This document shows positions 42,843 to 50,995 of a stretch of 64,000 nt of DNA, piece by piece. The stretch's first letter is position 1; every line of letters starts with the position of its first letter. The stretch covers positions 62,001 to 126,000 of the forward strand of contig JBAVAQ010000046.1 in assembly GCA_049585795.1 (NCBI GenBank), read 5' to 3'. The notes under the pieces were generated by a model. That model did no database searches. It was not told the DNA's origin and was given only the letters and a program-made list of their open reading frames with translations. The DNA is from JABDBE01 sp049585795. Its GTDB lineage: Bacteria; Acidobacteriota; Terriglobia; Terriglobales; Acidobacteriaceae. Made by a program: the position numbers and the translations under genes.

Positions 42843-43763
42843 ATGCGTCCGGTGTTTGAATGGAATCTGGGATCGCGCTCGCTGCTATTGGGAAAGCGCA
42901 CGCTGGTGATGGGAGTCATCAACGTGACTCCCGATTCGTTTTCGGATGGAGGGCTGCACTTCGACCGCGAGCGCGCGGTGGAGTATGGGCTACGGTTGCT
43001 GGAAGATGGCGCCGATATTCTCGACGTCGGCGGCGAATCGACGCGGCCCGGCGCCACGGTTCTGCCCGTGAGCGAAACCGAACGCAAGACCGCGACGGCT
43101 GGGCCACCACAGAAACAGCCAGTGAGCGAGCAGGAGGAATTGCAGCGCGTGATTCCCGTAATCGCAGCGTTGAAACAAAAGCGCCCCGAGGCGGTGATCT
43201 CGATAGATACTTACAAAGCAAACGTTGCGCGAGCGGCGGTTGAGTCTGGAGCCGAGATCGTAAACGACGTCAGCGGATTTCGCTGGGATCCTATGATGGT
43301 GAAGACGCTAGGCGGATTGAAATGCGGCGCCGTGCTCATGCACATGCGTGGGCGTCCGGAGGAGTGGCGAAGTCTGCCGACGGTGCCCGATATCGTGACG
43401 CTGGTCAAGCGTGAACTGCGGGCGTGGGCCGATACGGCGCTGTTAGGAGGGGTGAAGCACGAGCGGATCGTGCTTGATCCCGGGTTTGGATTTGGCAAGA
43501 GCTTTCAAGAGAATTATCCGCTCCTTAAGCGCTTCGACGAACTACATGAACTGCGGTATCCGCTACTGGTAGGAGTTTCACGCAAATCGTTTATTGGACG
43601 AGCGCTGGCTCGTAATGGAACGGATGCGCCCGTTGTCGACCGGCTCTACGGCACACTTGCGGCGGAGACAGCGGTCATCCTGAAAGGAGCGCACATTATT
43701 CGCACGCACGATGTGCAAGCGTGCGCCGACGCGGCGCGGATCGCGGATGTAGTCGTGAGCTGA
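42843..43763 (+). CDS. folP: Dihydropteroate synthase with an insertion in the substrate loop
   Basis: 306 residues, TIM-barrel. It joins p-aminobenzoate to dihydropterin pyrophosphate, the step blocked by sulfonamides. Visible are LVMGVINVTPDSFSDGG, ADILDVGGESTRPGA, VISIDTYKANVARAAVESGAEIVNDVSG, LDPGFGFGKSFQENYPLL, LLVGVSRKSFIG and the terminal IIRTHDVQA. After GGESTRPGATVLPVSE an extra stretch of about 18 residues occurs before a second PVSEQEELQRVIPVI, as if the sequence after loop 2 had been duplicated and diverged (about residues 75-96). Confidence 0.93.
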   Translation: MRPVFEWNLGSRSLLLGKRTLVMGVINVTPDSFSDGGLHFDRERAVEYGLRLLEDGADILDVGGESTRPGATVLPVSETERKTATAGPPQKQPVSEQEELQRVIPVIAALKQKRPEAVISIDTYKANVARAAVESGAEIVNDVSGFRWDPMMVKTLGGLKCGAVLMHMRGRPEEWRSLPTVPDIVTLVKRELRAWADTALLGGVKHERIVLDPGFGFGKSFQENYPLLKRFDELHELRYPLLVGVSRKSFIGRALARNGTDAPVVDRLYGTLAAETAVILKGAHIIRTHDVQACADAARIADVVVS

Positions 43764-43794
43764 GGAGGGTTCCGATCAGGTACACGCGTTCGCT

Positions 43795-43869
43795 CGTGGA
43801 CCTTTGTGTCCTTCGTCGTTCGCGCACTTGTCCTTCATCAACCGCAAAGCACACGAAGGTCCACGAAGG
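43795..43869. repeat. Inverted repeat in the folP-hslV gap
   Basis: CGTGGACCTTTGTGT near 43795-43809 pairs with the complement of ACACGAAGGTCCACG near 43850-43865 (one mismatch), giving a long hairpin within the 194-bp gap between folP and hslV. It resembles a family of 'ccttcgtggtcctttgtg' intergenic strings. Confidence 0.5.
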
Positions 43870-43934
43870 AAAACGCTCTGTAAGAACTGACCCGTCCGCC
43901 TGCTCGTGATGCTCACCGCTGAACTGCCCTCCAC

Positions 43935-43943
43935 TGCTATAAT
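43935..43943 (+). promoter_or_regulatory. Extended -10 promoter of hslVU (TGCTATAAT)
   Basis: TG-C-TATAAT is a consensus extended -10 ending 14 nt before ATG 43958. A short leader with GAAGGA as Shine-Dalgarno follows. No -35 consensus and no heat-shock-type motif was recognised. Confidence 0.55.
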
Positions 43944-43957
43944 GAAGGATTGCGCTC

Positions 43958-44500
43958 ATGATGAAAAAGCGTTTAGTGCGTTCGACCACGGTGCTTTGCG
44001 TCCGGCGGGACGGCCATGTGGTAATGGCTGGTGACGGACAAGTCACGCTCGGCGAAGGCGTGATCAAACATACGGCCAAGAAAATCCGCCGCTTATATCA
44101 AGACAAGATTCTCGCCGGATTCGCGGGCTCGACCGCGGATGCGTTTTCGCTTTTCAGCCGCTTCGAGGCCAAGCTGGAGCAGTATCATGGCAATATCGGC
44201 CGTGGGGCCGTGGAGCTGGCGAAGGATTGGCGGACCGACAAATTCCTGCGGCATTTGGAAGCGCTGTTGCTGGTTTCCGACAAGGAACAGACTTTCCTGC
44301 TTAGTGGGCAGGGCGACGTAATTGAGCCGGATGGCGGCATCGCGGCTATCGGCAGTGGCGGACCGTATGCGCAAGCGGCAGCACAGGCGCTGGCGGCGCA
44401 CACGCAACTATCCGCTCATCAGATTGCGGAAGAAGCAATGAAAATTGCCGGCAACATGTGTATTTATACGAATGACAAGGTTACGATTGAGGAGCTCTAG
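43958..44500 (+). CDS. hslV: ATP-dependent protease proteolytic subunit HslV
   Basis: 180 residues, the bacterial proteasome-like subunit. The N-terminal Thr nucleophile is in RSTTVLCVRRDGHVVMAGDGQVTLG; residues before it are removed. Conserved features include KKIRRLYQDKILAGFAGSTADAFSLFSRFE, GIAAIGSGGPYAQAAAQAL and the C-terminal IYTNDKVTIEEL. It forms a dodecamer capped by HslU hexamers. Start ATG 43958 (a second ATG follows immediately). hslU follows after 104 nt of repetitive sequence. Confidence 0.96.
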   Translation: MMKKRLVRSTTVLCVRRDGHVVMAGDGQVTLGEGVIKHTAKKIRRLYQDKILAGFAGSTADAFSLFSRFEAKLEQYHGNIGRGAVELAKDWRTDKFLRHLEALLLVSDKEQTFLLSGQGDVIEPDGGIAAIGSGGPYAQAAAQALAAHTQLSAHQIAEEAMKIAGNMCIYTNDKVTIEEL

Positions 44501-44604
44501 TCGTTAGTCGTGGTCGTTAGTCGTGGTCGTTGGTCGTGGTCGTTGGTCGTTCGCCAAGCCGGTTCAGACCAACAACCAACGACTGGCAACCAACAGCTGA
44601 TCTT
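44501..44604. repeat. Tandem 13-bp repeats plus inverted arm between hslV and hslU
   Basis: Directly after the hslV stop the unit TCGTTAGTCGTGG occurs about 3.8 times (44501-44550; later units read TCGTTGGTCGTGG). It is followed by CCAACAACCAACGAC and CAACCAACAG, the complement of the repeat, so the spacer can fold into a long hairpin ending just before the hslU ATG (44605). It is part of the presumed hslVU transcript. Confidence 0.75.
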
Positions 44605-46026
44605 ATGGCCATTTACTTACCCGGAACCGTAGACGAAGAACAAATAGCGCTCGACGAGCTCACGCCGCGTGAGATCGTCGCCGAGCTCGACAAGCACGTC
44701 ATCGGACAGAAAGACGCAAAGCGTGCGGTGGCGATTGCCTTGCGCAATCGGATGCGGCGACAGAAACTGACGCCCGAACTAGCCGAAGAAGTCATTCCTA
44801 AAAACATCATCATGATCGGCCCAACGGGCGTGGGGAAAACTGAAATCGCCCGGCGCTTAGCGAAGCTCGCCAACTCTCCGTTCTTGAAAGTGGAAGCGTC
44901 GAAATTCACCGAAGTCGGATACGTCGGGCGGGATGTTGAATCCATGATCCGCGACCTGGTTGAGATTGCGATTGAGATGGTACGTGAAGAGAAACTCGAA
45001 GACGTAGCTGACAAGGCTGAGCTCAATGCCGAGGAACGCTTGCTGGATATTCTTCTCCCGCCGCCTCCACCGGCTCGGCCCGCAGAGCCGGCGCAGGCCG
45101 GGTTCATCCTCGAAGGCTCGACTGCATCTTCTTCTGGTGAATCGCAGAACCGCACCCGCGAAAAACTTCGCCAACAATTGCGCGAGGGCAAGCTCGATGA
45201 GCGCATGGTGGAAATCGATGTGCGTGAACGCGCGTTTCCGTCTTTTGAAATCATCTCCAATCAAGGCGTCGAGGAGATGGACGTCAACATCAAGGACATG
45301 CTGCCCAACATCTTCGGCCAGCGTACGAAAAAGCGGAAGATGAAAGTCAATGAGGCATTCGAATACCTGATCCAGGAAGAGGAACAGCGGCTGATTGATA
45401 TGGATCAGGTAACGCGGGTTGCGATTGATCGGGTGGAGGATTCAGGAATTATTTTCTTGGACGAGATCGACAAGATCGCAGGCCGCGAAAGCGGCCATGG
45501 GCCTGATGTTTCGCGCGAGGGCGTGCAGCGCGACATCCTGCCCATCGTGGAAGGAACTACGGTGAACACGCGCTACGGCATGGTTCGCACCGACCACATT
45601 CTGTTCGTGGCGGCGGGTGCGTTCCACGTTTCCAAGCCGAGCGACTTGATTCCGGAACTGCAAGGGCGCTTCCCCATTCGCGTGGAACTGCAGTCGCTGA
45701 CCATGGAAGATTTCATCCGCATTTTGACCGAGCCCAAGTCTTCGCTGGTGAAGCAATACACCGCGCTACTTGAAACCGAGAATGTGAAGCTCGAATTCAC
45801 CACGGATGCTCTCGAAGAGGTTGCGCGCTTTGCCTTCCGGGTAAACGAAGGCACCGAGAACATCGGAGCGCGGCGCCTGCACACCATCATGGAACGCGTG
45901 CTGGACGAGATCAGCTTCGACGCGCCGGATAAAAAAGGCGAGAACTTCAAGGTAGACGCAGACTACGTACGCCACATGCTGGCGGACATTGTGAAGGATC
46001 AGGATCTGTCGCGATATATTCTGTAG
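44605..46026 (+). CDS. hslU: ATP-dependent protease ATPase subunit HslU
   Basis: 473 residues, AAA+ unfoldase of HslVU. Start ATG 44605 matches the family's N-terminus (LTPREIVAELDKHVIGQKDAKRAVAIALRNR); the frame continues upstream into the tandem repeat and is rejected there. Walker A is MIGPTGVGKTEIARRLAKLA, the pore motif is GYVGRDVESMIRDL, Walker B is IIFLDEIDKIAGRES, and sensor/C-terminal signatures are ELQGRFPIRVEL and ENIGARRLHTIMERVL. The intermediate (I) domain contains a Pro/Ala-rich stretch (PPPPPARPAEPAQ), longer than in E. coli. Confidence 0.95.
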   Translation: MAIYLPGTVDEEQIALDELTPREIVAELDKHVIGQKDAKRAVAIALRNRMRRQKLTPELAEEVIPKNIIMIGPTGVGKTEIARRLAKLANSPFLKVEASKFTEVGYVGRDVESMIRDLVEIAIEMVREEKLEDVADKAELNAEERLLDILLPPPPPARPAEPAQAGFILEGSTASSSGESQNRTREKLRQQLREGKLDERMVEIDVRERAFPSFEIISNQGVEEMDVNIKDMLPNIFGQRTKKRKMKVNEAFEYLIQEEEQRLIDMDQVTRVAIDRVEDSGIIFLDEIDKIAGRESGHGPDVSREGVQRDILPIVEGTTVNTRYGMVRTDHILFVAAGAFHVSKPSDLIPELQGRFPIRVELQSLTMEDFIRILTEPKSSLVKQYTALLETENVKLEFTTDALEEVARFAFRVNEGTENIGARRLHTIMERVLDEISFDAPDKKGENFKVDADYVRHMLADIVKDQDLSRYIL

Positions 46027-46080
46027 AACTAGCAACGCGTCGGCAAGGTCTGCCCTTCTGGTAATCTTGTTGTTCTGCCG

Positions 46081-47190
46081 ATGAGGCCATCCCTCTCGAA
46101 GCTTCTGTTATTGCTGTGTGGCACTGCTGCGCTTATCGGCTGCGGGGTTCCCGGCATTCCTAGGCCTCCATCGTTAGATCTGCCCCAGCCAGTCACCGAT
46201 CTTCGGGCCGTGCGCAAAGACGACCGCGTTTACCTAGATTGGACCGTCCCGGCGCAAACCACGGACCGTCTCGCGGTCCGGCATTTGGGTCCCACACATA
46301 TTTGCAGAAGTCTGGATGCCGCGATCAGCCAGTGCGCGAATCCGGTCGGAGAAATGCCAGCGCCACAGATTCCCGGCGCAACTGCTCAGCGAAATAAGCA
46401 TGCAAAGCCTGCCCCGGCGGCGCGAGCGAGCTTTACCGACATTCTTCCGCAAACGCTCTTAAGTGAGAATCCCGATGTCGAGATCTTTTATGCAATTTCG
46501 GTTTTGAATAGCAAGGGCCGTAGTGCCGGACTTTCGAACGTTGCGCACGTGCCGGCGGCACCTGCGTTGCCCCCACCCTCCGACTTCCAGGCGCATGTGA
46601 CGGCGGAAGGCGTCCTGCTTAGTTGGACCGGGATTTTACACCCGGCCGAAACGCTGGGGTTGCGATACCTTTATCGCGTCTATCGTCGGCCGGAAGGTGG
46701 AAGTACAGATACCGTTGTGGGCGAACTGCCGGTGGACGAATCGTCCACGACACAACTGTTGGATCATAGCTTCGAATGGGAGAAAACATACTTCTATCGC
46801 GCAACTGTGGTCACGCTGATTCGCGCGGAGGGAAAACCCGAGACTCAGTTTGAGGGCGACGACACGCCCGCTGTAAAAGTCTTCGCTCACGATATCTTTC
46901 CGCCCGCGGTACCTTCCGGTTTGCAGGCTGTTTTTTCGGGAGTCGGTCAGCAACCATTCATTGATTTAATTTGGGCTCCCGACGCGGACGCCGATCTCGC
47001 GGGCTATAACGTCTTTCGTCACCAGGCGGGAACTGAACCGATGAAGCTTAATACGGAACTGGTGAAGATGCCAGCGTTTCGCGACATGAATGTCGCGTCT
47101 GGCAAGACCTACATCTATTCTGTGTCGGCGGTCGATGTACGCGGGAACGAGAGTGCGCGCTCGCAGGAGGCCAGTGAGACCGTACCATAG
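46081..47190 (+). CDS. Fibronectin type III-domain lipoprotein
   Basis: 369 residues. A signal with lipobox (GTAALIGCGVPG, Cys about 21) is followed by Pro-rich sequence and three Fn3-like modules: VTDLRAVRKDDRVYLDWTVP (about 40-160), PSDFQAHVTAEGVLLSWTG (about 170-280) and VPSGLQAVFSGVGQQPFIDLIWAPDADADLAGYNVFRHQ (about 285-369). The last is the classic 'A.DLAGYNVYR' Fn3 strand seen in secreted proteins. An adhesion or scaffold role on the cell surface is an inference. It follows hslU by 54 nt. Confidence 0.75.
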   Translation: MRPSLSKLLLLLCGTAALIGCGVPGIPRPPSLDLPQPVTDLRAVRKDDRVYLDWTVPAQTTDRLAVRHLGPTHICRSLDAAISQCANPVGEMPAPQIPGATAQRNKHAKPAPAARASFTDILPQTLLSENPDVEIFYAISVLNSKGRSAGLSNVAHVPAAPALPPPSDFQAHVTAEGVLLSWTGILHPAETLGLRYLYRVYRRPEGGSTDTVVGELPVDESSTTQLLDHSFEWEKTYFYRATVVTLIRAEGKPETQFEGDDTPAVKVFAHDIFPPAVPSGLQAVFSGVGQQPFIDLIWAPDADADLAGYNVFRHQAGTEPMKLNTELVKMPAFRDMNVASGKTYIYSVSAVDVRGNESARSQEASETVP

Positions 47191-47194
47191 AAAC

Positions 47195-47230
47195 AGCTTT
47201 CAGCACTCGGCATTCAGCACTCAGCGTTTA
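47195..47230. repeat. Direct repeat of 'ttcagcactcagc' type
   Basis: TTTCAGCACTCGGCATTCAGCACTCAGCG contains two nearly identical units in the gap between the Fn3 lipoprotein and the FAH gene. Related strings occur at 41089, 42726 and 5978. Confidence 0.45.
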
Positions 47231-47304
47231 AACTTAGCGGGATCGACGGTGCTGGCAAGAATGTTCAGAGAGCTGATAGCTAAACGCTGACGGCTGGGGT
47301 TCAC

Positions 47305-48105
47305 ATGAAATATTGCAGGTTCGAAGTTAACGGACAATCTCACTACGGCTTGGTTGAAGCGGTCGCCGGAGTTGAGCAGATCACGCGATTACTGCTGAAG
47401 CCGCCGGAGGAAGCCGACGGCGACATCGAGGATCTACCTTCCAAGCGCATGGACCATGTGACATTTGCCGAGGCGAGGCTACTCGCGCCGGTCCGGCCGT
47501 CGAAGATCGTGTGCGTGGGCCGCAACTATCGCGAGCATGCGGCCGAACTGGGCAACGAAGTGCCGATCGAGCCTTTGATCTTCTTCAAGCCGCCGTCGTC
47601 GCTACTCGCGCCTGGCGGCGAAATCCGGCGGCCGAAGCTTTCGCATCGCGTCGACTTCGAAGGGGAACTCGCAGCCGTGATTAGCCGGCGATGCTACAAA
47701 GTGAGAGCGGATGAGGACACGCGTCCGTACATTCTTGGCTATACCTGCCTCAACGACGTGACGGCGCGCGACTTGCAAAATAAAGATGGTCAATGGACTC
47801 GCGCGAAGGGTTTCGATACGTTTTGCCCGGTTGGCCCGTTGGTGACAGATGAGATTGATCCATGGGCTGGAGTTGGGGTTGAGACCCGAGTGAACGGAGA
47901 ACTGCGACAGCAGGGCAATACCCGAGATTTCATTTTTTCACTCGGTGTTGTCATCCGCTATATCACGCAGGCGATGACACTATTCCCCGGCGACTTGATC
48001 GCGACCGGTACTCCCAAAGGTGTTGGCCCGGTGGTTGCCGGAGATGTGATTGACATCAGCGTCGAAGGGGTGGGCACGTTGAGGAATTCGGTGGTGGACG
48101 AATAG
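47305..48105 (+). CDS. Fumarylacetoacetate hydrolase (FAH) family protein
   Basis: 266 residues. A short N-terminal domain (YCRFEVNGQSHYGLVE) precedes the FAH catalytic domain: SKIVCVGRNYREHAAELGNEVP, PLIFFKPPSSLLAPGGEIRRP, HRVDFEGELAAVI (metal-binding Glu/Glu), GYTCLNDVTARDLQ, AKGFDTFCPVGP and LFPGDLIATGTPKGVGPV. This arrangement fits the 2-keto-3-deoxy-fuconate lyase/acylpyruvate hydrolase branch; the substrate cannot be fixed. Metal-dependent C-C bond hydrolysis or decarboxylation is the family reaction. Confidence 0.85.
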   Translation: MKYCRFEVNGQSHYGLVEAVAGVEQITRLLLKPPEEADGDIEDLPSKRMDHVTFAEARLLAPVRPSKIVCVGRNYREHAAELGNEVPIEPLIFFKPPSSLLAPGGEIRRPKLSHRVDFEGELAAVISRRCYKVRADEDTRPYILGYTCLNDVTARDLQNKDGQWTRAKGFDTFCPVGPLVTDEIDPWAGVGVETRVNGELRQQGNTRDFIFSLGVVIRYITQAMTLFPGDLIATGTPKGVGPVVAGDVIDISVEGVGTLRNSVVDE

Positions 48106-48120
48106 CTACATGGATCGGAA

Positions 48121-48164
48121 TCGAGCTTCGCTCGACCGGACAGCCGAGGGCGGCTGTCCCCACG
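48121..48164. repeat. Two-hairpin intergenic repeat (CGAGCTTCGCTCG + GGACAGCC..GGCTGTCC)
   Basis: In the gap between the FAH and RNase H genes, CGAGC-TTC-GCTCG and GGACAGCC-GAGGGC-GGCTGTCC form two adjacent stems. The second core recurs at 25211 and, in diverged form, at 48845. Confidence 0.6.
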
Positions 48165-48173
48165 CACGCTGGA

Positions 48174-48788
48174 TCACTTCTTCACTCGCACCTGGACTCG
48201 GGTTCCTTCGGGGAGTTTGCCGTCCAGTAGTTCGATCTTTCCTTCTCGAACCACCCCGTTGAATTCCTGACCTGGTGCAGGAATGCTTCCTGCCTTAGAC
48301 GGGGGCATGGGCGCGCGCGCCACGCGTCCCATGCCTTTGTCCATGGCGGCGTTGGCGAGCCGGTCGGCTTCTTCGTTCTGTCCGCGAAGAACGTGGCCGA
48401 TGGAAAACCAATCCAGCTTTGCGATCAATTCTTTTGCGCGAGCATGAAGGTCCTGCAGCGCGGCATTCTTCACTTTGTAGATGCCTTTGATTTGCCGCAC
48501 CAATAACTCGGAGTCGCTGATCACTTTGAGCGCTTTGTGGCCGTTCGCTATGGCGTACTCGAGTGCGGCGATCAGACCCTGATATTCAGCAAAATTGTTG
48601 GTCTGATGGCCGAGGTACTCGCTCAGTGCGGCAACTTTTCGCCCCGCTTGATCCTGGATGACGACACCGTATCCGGAGGGCCCTGGGTTGCCGCGCGCGC
48701 CGCCGTCGCTGAAAGCAACCAAGTGATGCGCGGGTGGGTTCTCGCGGAGGCTGAACAATTCTTTCGTGGAATGAGCCGATGAATGCAT
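48174..48788 (-). CDS. rnhA: Ribonuclease HI-type protein with C-terminal extension
   Basis: 204 residues from ATG 48788. The RNase H domain (about 20-150) has the four acidic catalytic residues: FSDGGARGNPGPSGYG (Asp), FAEYQGLIAALEYA (Glu), VISDSELLVRQIKG (Asp) and NEEADRLANAAMD (Asp). It cleaves RNA in RNA-DNA hybrids. A C-terminal extension of about 45 residues (after MPPSKAGSIPAPG) contains a small beta-type unit FNGVVREGKIELLDGKLPEGTRVQVRVKK. An upstream ATG (48884) overlapping the peptidase stop (TAATG) is possible, but the sequence between reads through an intergenic repeat (48823-48878), so the shorter form is preferred. Confidence 0.8.
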   Translation of the reverse strand: MHSSAHSTKELFSLRENPPAHHLVAFSDGGARGNPGPSGYGVVIQDQAGRKVAALSEYLGHQTNNFAEYQGLIAALEYAIANGHKALKVISDSELLVRQIKGIYKVKNAALQDLHARAKELIAKLDWFSIGHVLRGQNEEADRLANAAMDKGMGRVARAPMPPSKAGSIPAPGQEFNGVVREGKIELLDGKLPEGTRVQVRVKK

Positions 48789-48822
48789 AGCGGAAGTTTT
48801 CCCCTGCAGTCGGCTATCTCTT

Positions 48823-48878
48823 GCCGAGCCGCTCGGCTTGGGACCGCCGCCCTCGGCCGTCCCCACGCGAGCTTCGTT
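48823..48878. repeat. Intergenic repeat with GCCGAGCCGCTCGGC hairpin and GGGACCGCCGCCC core
   Basis: GCCGAG-CCG-CTCGGC is followed by TTGGGACCGCCGCCCTCGG and GTCCCCACGCGAGC. The GGGACCGCCGCCCT core matches 27243-27256, and the distal part is related to 48145-48164. It lies between the RNase H start and the S9 peptidase stop. Confidence 0.55.
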
Positions 48879-48883
48879 CTCCA

Positions 48884-50866
48884 TTATTTCAAATAGTGAT
48901 CGAACCAGGCGACCGTGCGATCGATCACATCCTGCCGGTGTTCGGGTTGGAGAAATTCGTGACCTTCGCCGGGATAGATGACCAGTTGCGTTTTCACGCC
49001 GAGCGTCTTGAGTGCCCACCAGAATTCGCGGGATTGCGGAGCTGGGCATTCGCCATCATACTGGCCAACCAGCACCAGCGTGGGTGTCTTGACGTTTTTT
49101 ATAAAAGTGATCGGAGCGCTCCGTGCATAGATCGCTGGATCGTCATACACGGTCGCGCCAAAATAGGGAGGCATCCATTCGTCAATATCGTTTTGACCGT
49201 AGTAGCTTTGCCAGTTCGCCAGTCCGGCCCCGGCCATGGCAGCGCGAAAACGGTTGGTTTGAGTCACGCCCCACATGGTCATGTAGCCGCCATAACTCCA
49301 GCCGGTAATGCCGATGCGATTGTTATCCACCGGCAGAGTTCTTACGACCTCATCCACGCCTTTCAAAATGTCCTGAAAATCTCCGTAGCCAAAATCCTTG
49401 ACATTAGCTTGGGTGAATTTCTCCCCTTGCCCGAAGCTGCCGCGGGGATTGGGATAAAGCACGAAATATCCGTGCGAGGAGAGATCGTAAGTATTGAAGA
49501 AAATCTCGGGCCATCCGACACGCGCAAGCCCGGCCGGGCCGCCGTGCACTACCACGATCATGGAATAACGCTTGTTGGGATGGTAGTCGGTGGGAAACAT
49601 GAGCCACCCTTGAATCTTGGTATCCCCGTTAGACCAATGGAGACTTTTGACCTGGCCCCAGTTGGGCCGGACAGAATCATTGATACGAGTGACCTGTCTC
49701 CACTCCCCAATGGGGCCGACCCATATTTCCGGCGGGTGCGTAGATGAATGTCGAATCACGGCTGAGTTCTGTCGGTCCGCCGAAAGCGAAACAGCGGGAA
49801 CGCCTTCAGCGTCCGTGGAGATCACGTCCGGGCCGGTCCACTGCGAAGATAGTTTTCCACTTGAAAGATCGACCGTGGAAAGCCCCGCCTCACCGTCAAT
49901 ATTTTCGGTAAAAAAAATTTTGGAGGATGATCCCCAGTACAGCCACGACGGCGATGCGGCAATTCCCGGCGTGACGTTGCGAGCCTCTCCCCCGGTTGCG
50001 GAAACCGTAAAAACATCGCCGCCGATTGATCCCTCATCGCTCATGAGTCCGCCGATGAAGGCGATGGTCTTGCCATCCGGAGACCATCGCGGTACCGCGA
50101 TCTGCAGAGCAGGCTTGTACACCGGCCTGATTTCCCCGCTATCCGCGCTCAGCGTGTAGATTTGAGCGACATACCAATTGGAATCTCCTGCGCCGTGCGC
50201 CGCGATGGTCGCGAAAGTCTTGCCATCCGGCGACCAGTCGTACTGATAGACGTACATATCCGGCGGCGAAAGCTGGCGAACTTTACCCGACCCAACGTCC
50301 ACCAGAGTAAGTCGCTGTTCGTAAACTTTCTGGTCTATCACGCCAGTCTCCGGCACCATGGGCATCAGAGGGCCGGCGGCGCGAGGCGCGTTTTCGGTGA
50401 ACAAAAACGCCAGCGTCTTTTCATCGGGCGACCACGCGGGGTCGGCCAGGTAGCCCTTGAGGTTGGTCAGCTTGCGCGCCACTCCGCCCTCTACGTTCGC
50501 AAGGTAGAAATTCGATTGCCCTTCCCCGTCAACGTCGGAAAGAAAAGCCAAATGCTTGCTATCGGGCGACCAAGCAATGGTGCCCTCGCTTGCGGTCTGG
50601 TTATCGCTGCTCGCGGAAATTCGCCTTGCCTTGGATCCCGGAGACTTCAACTCCTGAACATAAATCGCCGATCCTCCGGTTGCTTCCCCGGAGTCGTTCA
50701 GCGGGGACTGCACCACCCAAGCAAGGCGACTCCCGTCTGGTGAAAGCGCGACCTGATCGAAGGTTCGAGCGACGGTGCTAGCGCTTTGCGCCTGAGCGAC
50801 GGCAGTTGCGGCCAACAAAGCAACCAGAAACGCAAGTCTTGCCAATTTCCAACGGTTCGTTCTCAT
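48884..50866 (-). CDS. Secreted S9-family (prolyl oligopeptidase-type) peptidase
   Basis: 660 residues. A signal peptide (RLAFLVALLAATAVAQAQ) is followed by a beta-propeller of PD40-type repeats (about 35-400: DQVALSPDGSRLAWV, IAWSPDSKHLAFLSDVDGEGQSN, YDWSPDGKTFATIAAHG, PRWSPDGKTIAFIGG). The alpha/beta-hydrolase domain (about 405-660) carries the nucleophile GWSYGGYMTMWG, the Asp in LVGQYDGECPAPQS and the His in YPGEGHEFLQPEH. It would hydrolyse oligopeptides in the periplasm or outside. All triad residues are present. Confidence 0.9.
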   Translation of the reverse strand: MRTNRWKLARLAFLVALLAATAVAQAQSASTVARTFDQVALSPDGSRLAWVVQSPLNDSGEATGGSAIYVQELKSPGSKARRISASSDNQTASEGTIAWSPDSKHLAFLSDVDGEGQSNFYLANVEGGVARKLTNLKGYLADPAWSPDEKTLAFLFTENAPRAAGPLMPMVPETGVIDQKVYEQRLTLVDVGSGKVRQLSPPDMYVYQYDWSPDGKTFATIAAHGAGDSNWYVAQIYTLSADSGEIRPVYKPALQIAVPRWSPDGKTIAFIGGLMSDEGSIGGDVFTVSATGGEARNVTPGIAASPSWLYWGSSSKIFFTENIDGEAGLSTVDLSSGKLSSQWTGPDVISTDAEGVPAVSLSADRQNSAVIRHSSTHPPEIWVGPIGEWRQVTRINDSVRPNWGQVKSLHWSNGDTKIQGWLMFPTDYHPNKRYSMIVVVHGGPAGLARVGWPEIFFNTYDLSSHGYFVLYPNPRGSFGQGEKFTQANVKDFGYGDFQDILKGVDEVVRTLPVDNNRIGITGWSYGGYMTMWGVTQTNRFRAAMAGAGLANWQSYYGQNDIDEWMPPYFGATVYDDPAIYARSAPITFIKNVKTPTLVLVGQYDGECPAPQSREFWWALKTLGVKTQLVIYPGEGHEFLQPEHRQDVIDRTVAWFDHYLK

Positions 50867-50995
50867 TCCAACCTTTCCCTCGGAGCGTGATGTGCAGAAT
50901 TAAACTCCAACCTAAAAAGCACGCACAACGGCGACGCAGACCGTTCCGCTAGCGTTGAGGAACCATTGTCGTTGCATCGGTCACCTCCGTGGCAG

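Noticed and set aside
48789..49049. N-terminal extension of RNase H to 48884 or 49049
   Set aside because: The extension is read from the intergenic repeat and from sequence inside the S9 peptidase gene; the domain is complete without it.
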